NCBI RefSeq assembly: GCF_013283875.1
Contig: NZ_CP054139.1
Coordinates: 4,340,001-4,404,000, forward strand
DNA length: 64,000 nt
Origin: Mucilaginibacter mali
GTDB taxonomy: Bacteria; Bacteroidota; Bacteroidia; Sphingobacteriales; Sphingobacteriaceae
Reading direction: 5' to 3'
Both the position numbers and the translations under genes were made by a program. The notes below the pieces were generated by a model. That model did no database searches and had not been told where the DNA came from. It saw nothing but the letters and a program-made list of their open reading frames with translations. Shown piece by piece: positions 51,541-61,022 of the stretch (position 1 is its first letter; the number at the start of each line of letters is the position of its first letter).

Positions 51541-53286
51541 CTAATTCACTGTTCTTATCTTCAGCTCCGCCATTTGCGCTTCGGCAATGGTTGATGGCGA
51601 ATCGATCATCACATCGCGGCCCGAGTTGTTTTTTGGGAAGGCGATCACATCGCGGATAGAATCCAACCCGGCGAAGATCGATGCAAGCCTGTCGAACCCG
51701 AAGGCGATACCACCATGCGGCGGCGCGCCAAATTCAAAGGCATCCATCAAAAAGCCAAATTGCTTTTGCGCCTCCTCTGGCGAGAAACCCAGGTGCTTAA
51801 ACATCAGCGATTGCAGTTTGCGGTCGTGGATACGGATAGATCCGCCGCCAATTTCGGTACCGTTGATCACCAAATCGTAAGCGTTGGCACGCACAGCGCC
51901 CGGGTTGCTATCCAGCAGGTCGATATCTTCAGGCTTTGGCGATGTGAATGGGTGGTGCATGGCATGGTAGCGGCTGGTTTCTTCGTCCCACTCCAGCAGC
52001 GGGAAATCAACCACCCACAGCGGCGCGAATTTGTTTTTATCGCGCAGGCCAAGGCGACTGCCCATTTCCAAACGTAGTTCGTTCATTTGCTTGCGCACCT
52101 TATCGGTGCCGCCGGCCAACATCAGTATCAAATCGCCCGGCTCAGCGTTAAAGGCGGCTGCCCAGTTAGTTAGGTCATCCTCGCCATAAAACTTATCAAC
52201 CGATGATTTCAACGTGCCATCGGGCTGGTAGCGGCAGTAGATCAAACCGGTAGCGCCAATTTGCGGGCGCTTCAGCCATTCGGTCAATTCGTCCAGTTGC
52301 TTGCGGGTATATTCGGCACAACCTTTGGCATTGATACCCAACACCAGTTCGGCATTGTCGAAAACGCCAAAGTTTTTGCCCTTCACCAGGCCGTTCATCT
52401 CTACAAATTCCATCCCAAAGCGCAGGTCGGGTTTATCCGATCCGTACAGGCGCATGGCATCAGCATAATCCATCCTTGGGAAATCATCCAGTTGGATGCC
52501 CTTAACATGGTTAAACAGGTGGCGGGTCATGCCCTCAAAAATATTCAGGATATCTTCCTGCTCAATGAATGACATCTCACAGTCTATCTGTGTAAACTCC
52601 GGCTGGCGGTCGGCGCGCAAATCCTCATCGCGGAAGCATTTAACGATCTGGAAGTAACGATCAAAACCGCTCACCATCAGCAATTGCTTAAAAGTTTGTG
52701 GCGATTGTGGCAGGGCGTAAAATTCGCCCGGATTCATGCGGCTTGGCACCACAAAGTCGCGCGCACCTTCCGGGGTCGATTTGATCAGCACCGGGGTCTC
52801 TACCTCAATAAAGTCAAGATCGCTCAGGTAGCGGCGCACCTCTTGCGCCATTTTATGGCGCAGCACCAGGTTGTTGCGTATCGGGTTACGGCGCAGGTCT
52901 AAGTAGCGGTATTTAGCGCGCAGTTCTTCACCGCCGTCGGTTTCGTCTTCTATCAAAAACGGCGGGATCTTCGATTCGTTCAGGATGTCGATATCTGTAA
53001 CAGCGATCTCAATATCGCCGGTAGCCATTTTAGGGTTCTTGCTGGTACGCTCTAACACGGTACCACTTACGCGAATCACAAATTCGCGGCCCAGGCTGCG
53101 GCTTTTATCGCGCAGGGTAGCTTCGGTATCGGTATTTAAAACCAACTGGGTTAAACCATAACGGTCGCGCACGTCTATAAACGTGGTACCGCCCAAATCG
53201 CGCGATTTTTGCACCCATCCGCATAAAGTTACAGACTGGCCTAAGTTGCTGATATTTAATTGGCCGCAATTGTGTGTACGTAGCAT
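51541..53286 (-). CDS. aspS: Aspartate-tRNA ligase
   Basis: A 581-residue bacterial-type aspartyl-tRNA synthetase with the N-terminal OB-fold (LRTHNCGQLNISNLGQSVTLCGWVQ), class II core and GAD insertion domain. Motifs include FIEVETPVLIKSTPEGARDF, CFRDEDLRADRQPEFTQID and the motif 3 segment GIAFGFDRL. The length is the family norm. It is monocistronic, with a TAnnTTTG box 21 bases upstream. It may be discriminating or non-discriminating; the presence of gatA leaves that open. Confidence 0.97.
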   Translation of the reverse strand: MLRTHNCGQLNISNLGQSVTLCGWVQKSRDLGGTTFIDVRDRYGLTQLVLNTDTEATLRDKSRSLGREFVIRVSGTVLERTSKNPKMATGDIEIAVTDIDILNESKIPPFLIEDETDGGEELRAKYRYLDLRRNPIRNNLVLRHKMAQEVRRYLSDLDFIEVETPVLIKSTPEGARDFVVPSRMNPGEFYALPQSPQTFKQLLMVSGFDRYFQIVKCFRDEDLRADRQPEFTQIDCEMSFIEQEDILNIFEGMTRHLFNHVKGIQLDDFPRMDYADAMRLYGSDKPDLRFGMEFVEMNGLVKGKNFGVFDNAELVLGINAKGCAEYTRKQLDELTEWLKRPQIGATGLIYCRYQPDGTLKSSVDKFYGEDDLTNWAAAFNAEPGDLILMLAGGTDKVRKQMNELRLEMGSRLGLRDKNKFAPLWVVDFPLLEWDEETSRYHAMHHPFTSPKPEDIDLLDSNPGAVRANAYDLVINGTEIGGGSIRIHDRKLQSLMFKHLGFSPEEAQKQFGFLMDAFEFGAPPHGGIAFGFDRLASIFAGLDSIRDVIAFPKNNSGRDVMIDSPSTIAEAQMAELKIRTVN

Positions 53287-53306
53287 AGCTATTTCAAGTA
53301 AAACGG

Positions 53307-53314
53307 CAAAAGTA
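53307..53314 (-). promoter_or_regulatory. -7 promoter box of aspS
   Basis: TACTTTTG on the minus strand matches TAnnTTTG exactly, 20 bases before the aspS start codon. Confidence 0.5.
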
Positions 53315-53686
53315 GCTTTTTTGAACTTAAGTGCGAAAGGTTATTTAAGGTAAAAGGCAGGGGGTAAAGCTAAAAGGTGCCCGAAGTGTAGAATATCTAT
53401 AGAATTTACAGACTTTGGCAGCTTCAGTGGGCGTAGTTTAGCTAAAGCCCAATTAGTTATCGATTTATTCCGTCCCTTAAAAGGAATGGCAATGAATTTG
53501 GTGAATGTGCTTCTTTCATTTTGCGGTTGGCTTTAGCCAACGGATAAGCATTGTATAATTAAGCGGCTTTGGCCCAAACATCATGCTAAATATCAGTCAA
53601 ATGCTCGCCCACTTGCACCAAATACTCAATGTACATTGCTGTTCCCCGGTAATCAGCCCATCTTAGTTGTAACAAACCTTATAGCT
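53315..53686. repeat. Intergenic region with TTGGCTTTAGCCAA-type repeat
   Basis: No gene is seen. 53436-53455 (GTTTAGCTAAAGCCCAATT) and 53525-53543 (GGTTGGCTTTAGCCAACGG) are imperfect inverted arms of a repeat unlike the others in the window. Confidence 0.6.
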
Positions 53687-54565
53687 ATGGAAAAGAAAAC
53701 ACTGCTGCTTTTGGCTTTTTTACTCGCGCTGTTCCTTGCGCTGAAAAGCATGGCGCAAAAATTACCCAACCGGCAGGAAACAAGCCTGCCCGCACCTGCC
53801 GGCATTAAAATAGATGGCAACGCCACCGAATGGGCTGGCCAATACCAGGCTTACAACAAGGGCGCACAGATTTTTTATACCATAGCTAATGATAATGCCA
53901 ACCTGTACCTGGTAATACACGCTGATAGGTCGCGCGTTATTGAGAAGATAATGGAGGGCGGGGTGAGTTTTACCATCAGCACATCGGGTAAATTAAACGG
54001 CGATAAAAACGCGGTTGTGTTGTTTCCCTGCCTGATGATAGGCGAATGTAAATCGATACTAAGCGCCGCCGGAAAAAAATTAAGTGCCGGGAGAGTCGCG
54101 TTGCCAACTGATGAGGTATATAATATCCCCAAAAATCCCGATTATGTTAAGCCTAATAAGGACCTGGCAGAAAAATCGAAGGTGATAAAAATAACAGGCT
54201 TTGCCGCAATTGCCGATACCATTACCGGCACCGCCGGACCTAAAAACGCCTATTACAGGGCATTGCCCTTAAGGGCGCATAATTTCAGGTACCTGCCGGT
54301 AGCTAATGCCGATAATATACAGGCGGCTACGCAGTTTGACGCTAAGGGCGAGTACACTTACGAACTTTCCATTCCGCTAAAGTTATTGAATATGAGTGCC
54401 GAAAAACAGGATAAGTTTAGTTACAACATCACACTTAATGCCCGTGGCGAAGACAGCAGGCCCGGCAACACCTGGTATTATTCGATGATAGATCGTGAAT
54501 CGTTGAACATGGACCTGGAAAACCCTACCGACCTGTCGGGGACGTATGTTTTGACAAAACCATAA
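53687..54565 (+). CDS. Exported CBM9-like domain protein, copy 1
   Basis: A 292-residue exported protein (signal peptide about 1-24, ending MAQ; start MEKKTLL, since the upstream codons look non-coding). The mature part begins with IKIDGNATEWAGQ and contains IANDNANLYLVIHADRS, the typical start of CBM9-like/DOMON beta-sandwiches, and later YTYELSIPLKLLN, the matching strand of that fold. These domains bind sugars, haem or other ligands. It is the first of a run with a paralogue, a LytS kinase and a LytTR regulator, which suggests it may be a periplasmic sensor or a target of the system (inference). Confidence 0.8.
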   Translation: MEKKTLLLLAFLLALFLALKSMAQKLPNRQETSLPAPAGIKIDGNATEWAGQYQAYNKGAQIFYTIANDNANLYLVIHADRSRVIEKIMEGGVSFTISTSGKLNGDKNAVVLFPCLMIGECKSILSAAGKKLSAGRVALPTDEVYNIPKNPDYVKPNKDLAEKSKVIKITGFAAIADTITGTAGPKNAYYRALPLRAHNFRYLPVANADNIQAATQFDAKGEYTYELSIPLKLLNMSAEKQDKFSYNITLNARGEDSRPGNTWYYSMIDRESLNMDLENPTDLSGTYVLTKP

Positions 54566-54614
54566 TACTTATAAACCTAAACCTTATCATTGTTAAAACC
54601 TTAACCCGGCATAT

Positions 54615-55445
54615 ATGAGAAACATCGCCTTAATCCTATTAATTATTACCTGCACTATGTACCCTGGCAAGGCGCAAAAATTGCCCAATATTCAGGAAGC
54701 CAACTTACGCGCACCCATCGGTATAAAAATTGACGGCCGGGCAAAAGAATGGAAAGATAGTTTGCACGCGTACAACAAAGCAACGCAAGTGTACTATACC
54801 ATAAGTAACGACGATGAAAATCTGTACCTGACTGTTAAGGCAGACAAGCCACGTGTCATTACCAAAATTATTGATGTGGGTATCACTTTTATTGTTAATA
54901 AAGGCGGCAAAAAGGGTAGTGAAGCTAAGGAAGATATGTCGGTTACCTACCCCATGCTCGATTTTGCGCCGGGCCAGCAAATATTATGGTACGCCGGCTC
55001 GCGGGTACGGTCGGAGGTGGCTGTGCCTGCTTTTTTGCAGGAGCATGATACTACCAGGTATTCAAACCAGCACGTCGATTCGCTGATTGCCATTGCTAAT
55101 ACTTTATTGGGTAATCATGCCAAAAATATTGATGTACGAGGGATGCCCGGTATAAAAGACACCCTGCTATCGGTTTATAACGAAGAGCGCATCCGTACCG
55201 TAGCCCGGTTCGGCAATGATGGTGTATACACTTACGAATTGGCCATCCCGCTGAAATATCTTGGGTTGGATGTAAATGTCCCGCAAAAATTCAGCTATAG
55301 TGTTCATCTTGAAAACAGGTTGACGCACCCTAAACGCGGAATGCGGTCTACCTATATTTATCCTAACGGCATAGTTACCGATATAGATCAGGACTTGGAT
55401 TCGACCACCGATTTTTGGGCATATTATACACTTGCCGGCAAGTAG
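54615..55445 (+). CDS. Exported CBM9-like domain protein, copy 2
   Basis: A 276-residue exported protein (signal peptide about 1-20) paralogous to the preceding gene: IKIDGRAKEW, ISNDDENLYLTVKADKPRV and YTYELAIPLKYLG align with copy 1 in order. Both begin LPNxQEAxLxAPxGIKIDG. It lies 49 bases after copy 1 and 26 bases before the kinase gene. Tandem duplication of an exported ligand-binding-like protein before a sensor kinase fits two ligands or a heterodimer (inference). The family has no established function. Confidence 0.8.
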   Translation: MRNIALILLIITCTMYPGKAQKLPNIQEANLRAPIGIKIDGRAKEWKDSLHAYNKATQVYYTISNDDENLYLTVKADKPRVITKIIDVGITFIVNKGGKKGSEAKEDMSVTYPMLDFAPGQQILWYAGSRVRSEVAVPAFLQEHDTTRYSNQHVDSLIAIANTLLGNHAKNIDVRGMPGIKDTLLSVYNEERIRTVARFGNDGVYTYELAIPLKYLGLDVNVPQKFSYSVHLENRLTHPKRGMRSTYIYPNGIVTDIDQDLDSTTDFWAYYTLAGK

Positions 55446-55471
55446 TTTATTAAATTCAGCACATCACAATT

Positions 55472-57322
55472 ATGCGTAAGGTTATTTTACTTGTTGGTTT
55501 ACTGGTGTTATATCTGCAAAGCCGGTCTCAAAATCCCGGCACAACATTCCCTGCCCAGCAGTACAGGCACAGCAGCAGGGCCGATTCGGCAATTGAAGCA
55601 AAAAAAAGCGCGCATGAAGCTGCATACAAAGCAATACACAGCGGGCAGCCTGTGCCTTTCGGTAATAAGATAGCGGTAGTTGGGGAGTATTATGCAGACC
55701 AGGCAAAAGAATGGAGTGCCGGCAACGTTTTTCAAATACAGGATAATAACTTTTATCTTTTCGATAAGTGGCTGGCTATACAAAACCCACGGACAAAGGA
55801 TTCCCTTAGGAAATTAAGCCCCAATAATTACGCGTTGCGGCCCCTGCGCAGTAAGATATTATTGGGTGTAAAGCTAAACCCCATGCTTACCAATTATAAC
55901 GGTGGCAGCGTTCAATCAATGAGTAAGGGGTTTCCTTACTTTACAATCCGCGACAGTTCGGCCGCTGTAGTTTATGCCATGGGGGTCAATCCGGGCAATG
56001 TTAAGCAATACCGTTATCACGCAGTGCTTAATGACAGTACCGAAATTGTCCCCTGGTCGGTGCCGCAGCTGGTAAAACCGGATGGGGCTACGCAGCAATA
56101 CGGGTTTATAGGCCGCTTCGCGCAGCCCGGGAAACAAGTGATAGTTGAGGTGGTAAACACCAACGATTATAACGACCGCGCCGGAATACTGTTAGACTGG
56201 CATACTAACCACGATCCGGAGATCATCGATTTTTCAGGGCATGCGTATAATATGTCGTTCAGTTTGAATGATACCAAACGGGGATATTCAACCAAAATGG
56301 ATAAGCACACCAATCTGCCGCTCGACCTGAAATTCCCGGCAAAAGCCATGGAAAGTTTCTCGTTCAGGTTTAAAGGGCACCTGGAGCAGCCGTATAATTT
56401 TATTTTACTACGGCTGGATAGTAATACGCATGAGGCCATTGTACCTGTAAAAATAGTAGGGAACGAATATGAATTCAGGAGCGATATATTTAAGGAACCC
56501 GGCCGGTACGAGATCTTGATAACGGTATCTCTGCATAACCCCTGGCTGGGTAGCGTACGTATACCCTTCACCGTATTGCCGCCTTTGCCCGAAGAACGGC
56601 AGTATACAGCTGCCCAGTTAAAAACCTACGCGTTTTGGGTAGTAGTTGCCGTGATCATTATTTTAGCGGGTGTTTATGTATACAGTAAGCAAAAAGTAAA
56701 CAAGGCCAATCGACAAAAAGCCATGGCAGGGATGCGGCTAAATTCCATACAATCGCAACTGAACCCGCATTTTATGTTCAACGCGCTTACATCTATCCAA
56801 AACCTGGTGAACCAGCACGATATGGAAGGTGCAAACAATTATCTCAGTAAATTTGCAGGGCTTACCCGGCAGGTGCTCAACACCGGCGGGAAGGAGTTGA
56901 TCAGCCTGGAAGATGAGTTGCATATTATTGAAGACTACCTTCAAATAGAGCAACTGCGTTTTGGTTTTGCGTATACAATTACAATTGGCAACGACATTAA
57001 CCGCGCCAATACCGAAATACCGGCCATGTTGCTGCAGCCCTTTATTGAAAATGCCGCTAAGCATGGGGTAAGCGCGCTGAAAGCAAATGGTAAGATCAGC
57101 ATCAGCATAAAAAAAGACTGGCAACACCTGCTGATCACTATTGCTGATAATGGCCCCGGTTTTGGCAATACCACCCATATCGGCAACGGCATAGGTTTGC
57201 AGCTTACCGATGAACGCATTGACCTGTTAAACCAGATATATAAAGACCAACCTATTGATTATAAAATTAGCAGTAAAGATAACGGCGCAACTATTACAAT
57301 TACCTTAACAAATTGGGCTTGA
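55472..57322 (+). CDS. LytS-type sensor histidine kinase with large periplasmic domain
   Basis: A 616-residue kinase: signal peptide or N-terminal anchor (about 1-19), a periplasmic region of about 360 residues with no familiar repeats, one membrane helix (about 388-405), then QSQLNPHFMFNAL (His433) and an ATPase domain with NAAKHGVSA, DNGPGFGN and GIGLQLTDERIDLL. The periplasmic region is beta-rich, unlike the multi-helix sensors of other LytS proteins. The regulator gene starts 18 bases after its stop. Its two upstream neighbours are CBM9-like proteins. Confidence 0.94.
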   Translation: MRKVILLVGLLVLYLQSRSQNPGTTFPAQQYRHSSRADSAIEAKKSAHEAAYKAIHSGQPVPFGNKIAVVGEYYADQAKEWSAGNVFQIQDNNFYLFDKWLAIQNPRTKDSLRKLSPNNYALRPLRSKILLGVKLNPMLTNYNGGSVQSMSKGFPYFTIRDSSAAVVYAMGVNPGNVKQYRYHAVLNDSTEIVPWSVPQLVKPDGATQQYGFIGRFAQPGKQVIVEVVNTNDYNDRAGILLDWHTNHDPEIIDFSGHAYNMSFSLNDTKRGYSTKMDKHTNLPLDLKFPAKAMESFSFRFKGHLEQPYNFILLRLDSNTHEAIVPVKIVGNEYEFRSDIFKEPGRYEILITVSLHNPWLGSVRIPFTVLPPLPEERQYTAAQLKTYAFWVVVAVIIILAGVYVYSKQKVNKANRQKAMAGMRLNSIQSQLNPHFMFNALTSIQNLVNQHDMEGANNYLSKFAGLTRQVLNTGGKELISLEDELHIIEDYLQIEQLRFGFAYTITIGNDINRANTEIPAMLLQPFIENAAKHGVSALKANGKISISIKKDWQHLLITIADNGPGFGNTTHIGNGIGLQLTDERIDLLNQIYKDQPIDYKISSKDNGATITITLTNWA

Positions 57323-57340
57323 TATCGCTATTTTTAACCA

Positions 57341-58096
57341 ATGGATATTACCTGTGTAATTATTGACGATGAGCCAAACAACATCAGTAACCTGCAAGCC
57401 ATTTTACAGGCGCATTGCAATGGCATCAACGTAGCAGCCACCGCTATGGATGCCGATGAGGGTATAGCCGCTATTATTCGCCATCAACCTGGCTTGGTTT
57501 TTTTGGATATCCAGATGCCGGGCAAATCGGGCTTCGAGGTGTTAAAGACATTCCATCAGCCCGCGTTCGAGGTGATCTTCATCACCGCTTATGATCAGTA
57601 TGGTATACAGGCCATCAAATTTTCGGCATTGGATTATTTGTTGAAGCCCATCAATATTACCGAACTGAAGTTGGCCATTGAAAAAGCCCGGCAACGCATC
57701 ATAGCTAAAGATAAAGACCGCAAACTGGAAAACCTGTTGGCCTACATGCAACGGGGACAAAGGGAGGTACCCAAAATTGCCCTACCCACGCTGCAGGAGA
57801 TCCGCTATGTTAAGGTTGATGAAATAACCCGCTGCGAGGCATCAGACAATTATACCACATTTTGTACCGCCGCGGGCGAACGCATACTGGTTTGCAAAAC
57901 CCTGAAAGAATTTGCCGAACTGCTGCAGCCGCACGGATTTGTCCGCGCGCACCAATCGCACCTGGTAAACATGCAGTTTGTAAAAAGCCTTTTAAAGGAA
58001 GATGGCGGCACGTTGCTGATGAAGGATGGCGTTAAGGTACCCATATCCCGCCAAAACAGGGATATGGTGAAGGCGGCTTTGAGCGGGATGTTGTGA
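57341..58096 (+). CDS. LytTR-family response regulator
   Basis: A 251-residue regulator: receiver (about 1-125) with IDDEPNN, LVFLDIQMPG (phospho-acceptor Asp) and ITAYDQYGIQAI, and KP; LytTR domain (about 150-250) with CEASDNYTTF, VRAHQSHLVNM and VPISRQNRDMV. It is paired with the kinase gene 18 bases upstream. It ends the CBM9-CBM9-kinase-regulator run. Targets are unknown; autoregulation is possible. Confidence 0.95.
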   Translation: MDITCVIIDDEPNNISNLQAILQAHCNGINVAATAMDADEGIAAIIRHQPGLVFLDIQMPGKSGFEVLKTFHQPAFEVIFITAYDQYGIQAIKFSALDYLLKPINITELKLAIEKARQRIIAKDKDRKLENLLAYMQRGQREVPKIALPTLQEIRYVKVDEITRCEASDNYTTFCTAAGERILVCKTLKEFAELLQPHGFVRAHQSHLVNMQFVKSLLKEDGGTLLMKDGVKVPISRQNRDMVKAALSGML

Positions 58097-58098
58097 GA

Positions 58099-58193
58099 AA
58101 GTTGGAAAGTCCGGAAGTCGGGAAAGTCCGAAAGATATGGCGTATAGTTTTTGTCTTTCGGACTTTTCGGACTTTCCCGACTTCCGGACTAAA
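58099..58193. repeat. TTCGGACTTTCCGACTTCCGGACT inverted repeat
   Basis: AGTCCGGAAGTCGGGAAAGTCCG (58113-) and its near-complement CGGACTTTCCCGACTTCCGGAC form a long hairpin. Members of this family also lie at 20338, 39546 and 61072. Confidence 0.85.
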
Positions 58194-58203
58194 ATAAAAT
58201 TCC

Positions 58204-58211
58204 TACCTTTG
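58204..58211 (+). promoter_or_regulatory. -7 promoter box of the TPP-riboswitch transcript
   Basis: TACCTTTG matches TAnnTTTG exactly. It lies about 17 bases before the aptamer's first conserved bases, so transcription would start just ahead of the riboswitch. Confidence 0.6.
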
Positions 58212-58220
58212 CCCCTGTAA

Positions 58221-58408
58221 TTCTCATAGGGGTGCCTTGCTTTGAGCAATCAAACTGAAAGACAGGCTGAGATCATACCCGTGAGCCCCCCAGCCCCCTA
58301 AAGGGGGAGTTAGGTAGTAAAAGTGACGTCCTTTACTATTTATACTCCCCCTTCAGGGGGGGCGGGGGGCTCTGCACCTGATCCGGATAATGCCGGCGTA
58401 GGGAAATA
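58221..58408 (+). ncRNA. TPP riboswitch with an extended hairpin insertion
   Basis: Conserved elements in order: AGGGGTGCC (58228-58236), CTGAGA (58267-58272), ATACCCG (58275-58281), then CACCTGATCCGGATAATGCCGGCGTAGGGAA (58375-58405; CCGG/CCGG of P5, CCT/AGG of P4). These are the diagnostic parts of the thiamine pyrophosphate aptamer. Between ACCCGT and CACCTG, where most members have under 10 bases, lies a 90-base GC-rich inverted repeat (58283-58372). The downstream gene is a TonB-dependent receptor. The mechanism is not visible; thiamine-dependent repression is the norm for the family. Confidence 0.93.
58283..58372. repeat. GC-rich inverted repeat inside the TPP riboswitch
   Basis: GAGCCCCCCAGCCCCCTAAAG (58283-) and CTTCAGGGGGGGCGGGGGGCTC (to 58372) form a long near-perfect stem. 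The same motif occurs as an intergenic repeat at 38021-38047 (CTCCCCC...GGCGGGGGGCT). Confidence 0.85.
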
Positions 58409-58480
58409 GGTAATAAGTTATTGTACCGTGTGCTGTACCCTGGCACAAGGTTATTTTAACAGTTTTTATTTTTTATCATT

Positions 58481-60874
58481 TTGAAAAAGTTATTAGTGGC
58501 GTTAACCGCCTTGCTGCTGCCTGTCCTGGCCGTAGCGCAGCTTTCCTTATCGGGAAAGATCACCGATCAGCAAACTGGCACTGCCTTGCCCGGTGCCACC
58601 ATCAGCCTTAGTAACGGGCGCAATACCGTAACCAACACACAGGGCGCTTACCTGTTCAGCAATTTAAAAAGTGGCAGCTACACGCTTAACGTAAGCTATA
58701 TTGGTTACAAACCTCAACAAGTTTCCATCTCACTTACTACCACTACCACACACGATATCAGCCTGAAAGCGGGCAGCACCATTACCGAAGAGGTGACCGT
58801 AACCGGTACCCGCGCATCGGACAAGTCGCCCACGGCATTTACCAACCTGAGTAAAAAAGATATCGAGAAGAATAATACCGGCCGTGGTTTCGAGTACCTG
58901 CTGGAGCAAACACCATCAACTGTGGTAACATCTAATGCGGGCGCTGGTGTGGGCTATACCAGTATCCGTATCCGCGGATCGGACCCGACCCGCATTAACG
59001 TAACCCTGAACGGCATCCCCATGAACGATGCGGAAGACCAGGGTGTTTACTTTGTGGATCTGCCCGACCTGGCCTCATCTACAGATAACATACAGGTGCA
59101 GCGTGGTGTAGGTACATCAACCAACGGCGCGGGTGCATTTGGGGCCAGCATCAATATCCAAACCACCACCCGCCGCGATTCGGCCTATGCCGAACTGAAC
59201 AACTCGGCAGGATCGTACGGTACCATTAAGAACAGCGTTAGCGTAGGTACCGGCTTGCTGAACAATCATTTTACTTTTGATGGCCGCATTGCCCGCATCA
59301 ACTCGGATGGGTATATCGACAGGGCTTTCTCTAAGCTGAAATCGTACTTTTTGAGTGGTGCTTATTATGGTAAAAGCAGTGTGTTGCGTTTGAATGTGTT
59401 CTCGGGCTACGAACAAACCTACCAGGCCTGGAATGGTGTACCCGAAGATATTTTGAACAATGGCAACCGCCGTTATAATGAGGTAGGTTACATTAATAGC
59501 AGTAACAGTTATTATAAGAATCAGACCGATAACTATACCCAAAACTATTACCAATTATTGTACGATCAGCAGCTGAGCACTAAATTGTCTTTCAGCGGGG
59601 CGTTGCATTATACGCAGGGTTCGGGTTATTACGAGGAGTATAAGAACGATCAGGATGTTACAGCTTACGGTCTGAAACCCGTAACTATTGGCGGGGTGCC
59701 CATCACCAATACCGACCTGGTTCGCCGCCTGTGGCTGGATAACGATTTTTATGGGATGACCTATAACTTCAACTACCAGGCATCAAATAAACTGAACCTG
59801 AAGCTGGGTGGTGCTTATAACGAATACAAAGGCCGCCACTATGATAACATTGAGTGGACGCAGCAAAGCACCAATATCCCTCCCGATTACGAATACTCGC
59901 GTAATGGCGCTAAAAAAACCGACTTTAATAGCTTCCTGCGTGCCGAGTTTCGCCCGGCGGATAACCTGTTGCTGTATGGCGATGTGCAGTACCGGCACAT
60001 TTACTATTCGTTCCTGGGTTTCGACCGTAACCTGAACAATGTGCAGCAGCAGGCTACCATGAACTTTTTTAACCCGAAGGCGGGTATCACCTATACGCTG
60101 AACGGTAACAGCGATGTATACGCGTCGGTAGCGGTGGGTAACCACGAGCCAAACCGTAACGATTTTACTAATTCATCACCGGCCAGTCGCCCCAAAGCCG
60201 AGCACCTGACCGATTTTGAAGCCGGTTACCGCATCAAGGCTGATAATTTTACCGGGGGGATCAATGGCTTTTACATGCTATATAAAAATCAGCTGGTATT
60301 AACCGGTTCGTTAAATGATGTGGGCGAAGCTATCCGCACCAATATCGATAATAGCTACCGCGCGGGTGTGGAGCTAAGCGGCCGTTACCAATTTGTGCCC
60401 TCGCTGGTATGGTCGGTAAATGCTACCATTAGCACCAATAAGGTGAAAAACTTTAAGCAGTACCTGTACAATTACGATACCGATACCAACGATCTTACCC
60501 AGTACAACAAAACAGATATCGCTTACTCGCCAAACCTGACCGGGTCGAGCACCATCAGCTGGCAGCCGGTGAAGAATACAGATATCGCTTTCATTAGTAA
60601 ATATGTTGGCCGCCAGTACCTGGATAACACATCTGCCAAAAGCCGATCGATCGATGCCTTTTTTGTGAACGATGTGCGCCTGAACTATAATTTCAGCTTT
60701 AAAGGAGTTAAAAATGTAGGCGTGGGCCTGCTGGTGAACAACGTATTCAGCAAAAAGTACGTGTCCGACGGGGCTACCTATCCGGATATTGAGGGAGGCA
60801 AGGTGGTTAACTATAACTACTTCTTCCCGCAGGCACCTGTTAACTTTTTGGCGAGTTTAAATGTGAGGTTTTAG
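58481..60874 (+). CDS. TonB-dependent receptor, predicted thiamine uptake
   Basis: A 797-residue outer-membrane receptor: signal peptide (about 1-19, TTG start), CarboxypepD_reg-like domain (about 22-95), plug domain (about 105-220, with IRIRGSDPTRINVTLNGIPMND) and a 22-strand barrel ending in LNVRF. The family imports ligands with TonB energy. Because the transcript starts with a TPP aptamer, the ligand is probably thiamine or a precursor, as for OMR1-type receptors of Bacteroidota (established rule, applied by inference). No PnuT or thiamine gene is adjacent, so partners are elsewhere. Confidence 0.93.
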   Translation: MKKLLVALTALLLPVLAVAQLSLSGKITDQQTGTALPGATISLSNGRNTVTNTQGAYLFSNLKSGSYTLNVSYIGYKPQQVSISLTTTTTHDISLKAGSTITEEVTVTGTRASDKSPTAFTNLSKKDIEKNNTGRGFEYLLEQTPSTVVTSNAGAGVGYTSIRIRGSDPTRINVTLNGIPMNDAEDQGVYFVDLPDLASSTDNIQVQRGVGTSTNGAGAFGASINIQTTTRRDSAYAELNNSAGSYGTIKNSVSVGTGLLNNHFTFDGRIARINSDGYIDRAFSKLKSYFLSGAYYGKSSVLRLNVFSGYEQTYQAWNGVPEDILNNGNRRYNEVGYINSSNSYYKNQTDNYTQNYYQLLYDQQLSTKLSFSGALHYTQGSGYYEEYKNDQDVTAYGLKPVTIGGVPITNTDLVRRLWLDNDFYGMTYNFNYQASNKLNLKLGGAYNEYKGRHYDNIEWTQQSTNIPPDYEYSRNGAKKTDFNSFLRAEFRPADNLLLYGDVQYRHIYYSFLGFDRNLNNVQQQATMNFFNPKAGITYTLNGNSDVYASVAVGNHEPNRNDFTNSSPASRPKAEHLTDFEAGYRIKADNFTGGINGFYMLYKNQLVLTGSLNDVGEAIRTNIDNSYRAGVELSGRYQFVPSLVWSVNATISTNKVKNFKQYLYNYDTDTNDLTQYNKTDIAYSPNLTGSSTISWQPVKNTDIAFISKYVGRQYLDNTSAKSRSIDAFFVNDVRLNYNFSFKGVKNVGVGLLVNNVFSKKYVSDGATYPDIEGGKVVNYNYFFPQAPVNFLASLNVRF

Positions 60875-60902
60875 TAACCCACCGGGTCATTACTATGACG
60901 CG

Positions 60903-61022
60903 AGTACCCACCCCGACTACGCTTCGCGTAAAGAGGGATTTGGGATATCCGAAATAGCATTTTCCCCTCTCTTGCCTTCGGCAAGAGAGGGTGGCCCAGC
61001 GAAGCGAGGACCGGGTGAGTCC
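60903..61022. repeat. ACCCACCCC...GGGTGAGTCC inverted repeat
   Basis: Member of the ACTCACCC family (20415, 23841, 31222): ends ACCCACCCCGAC and GACCGGGTGAGT, inner CCCTCTCTTGCC / GGCAAGAGAGGG. It follows the TonB receptor gene and may end its transcript. Confidence 0.8.
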
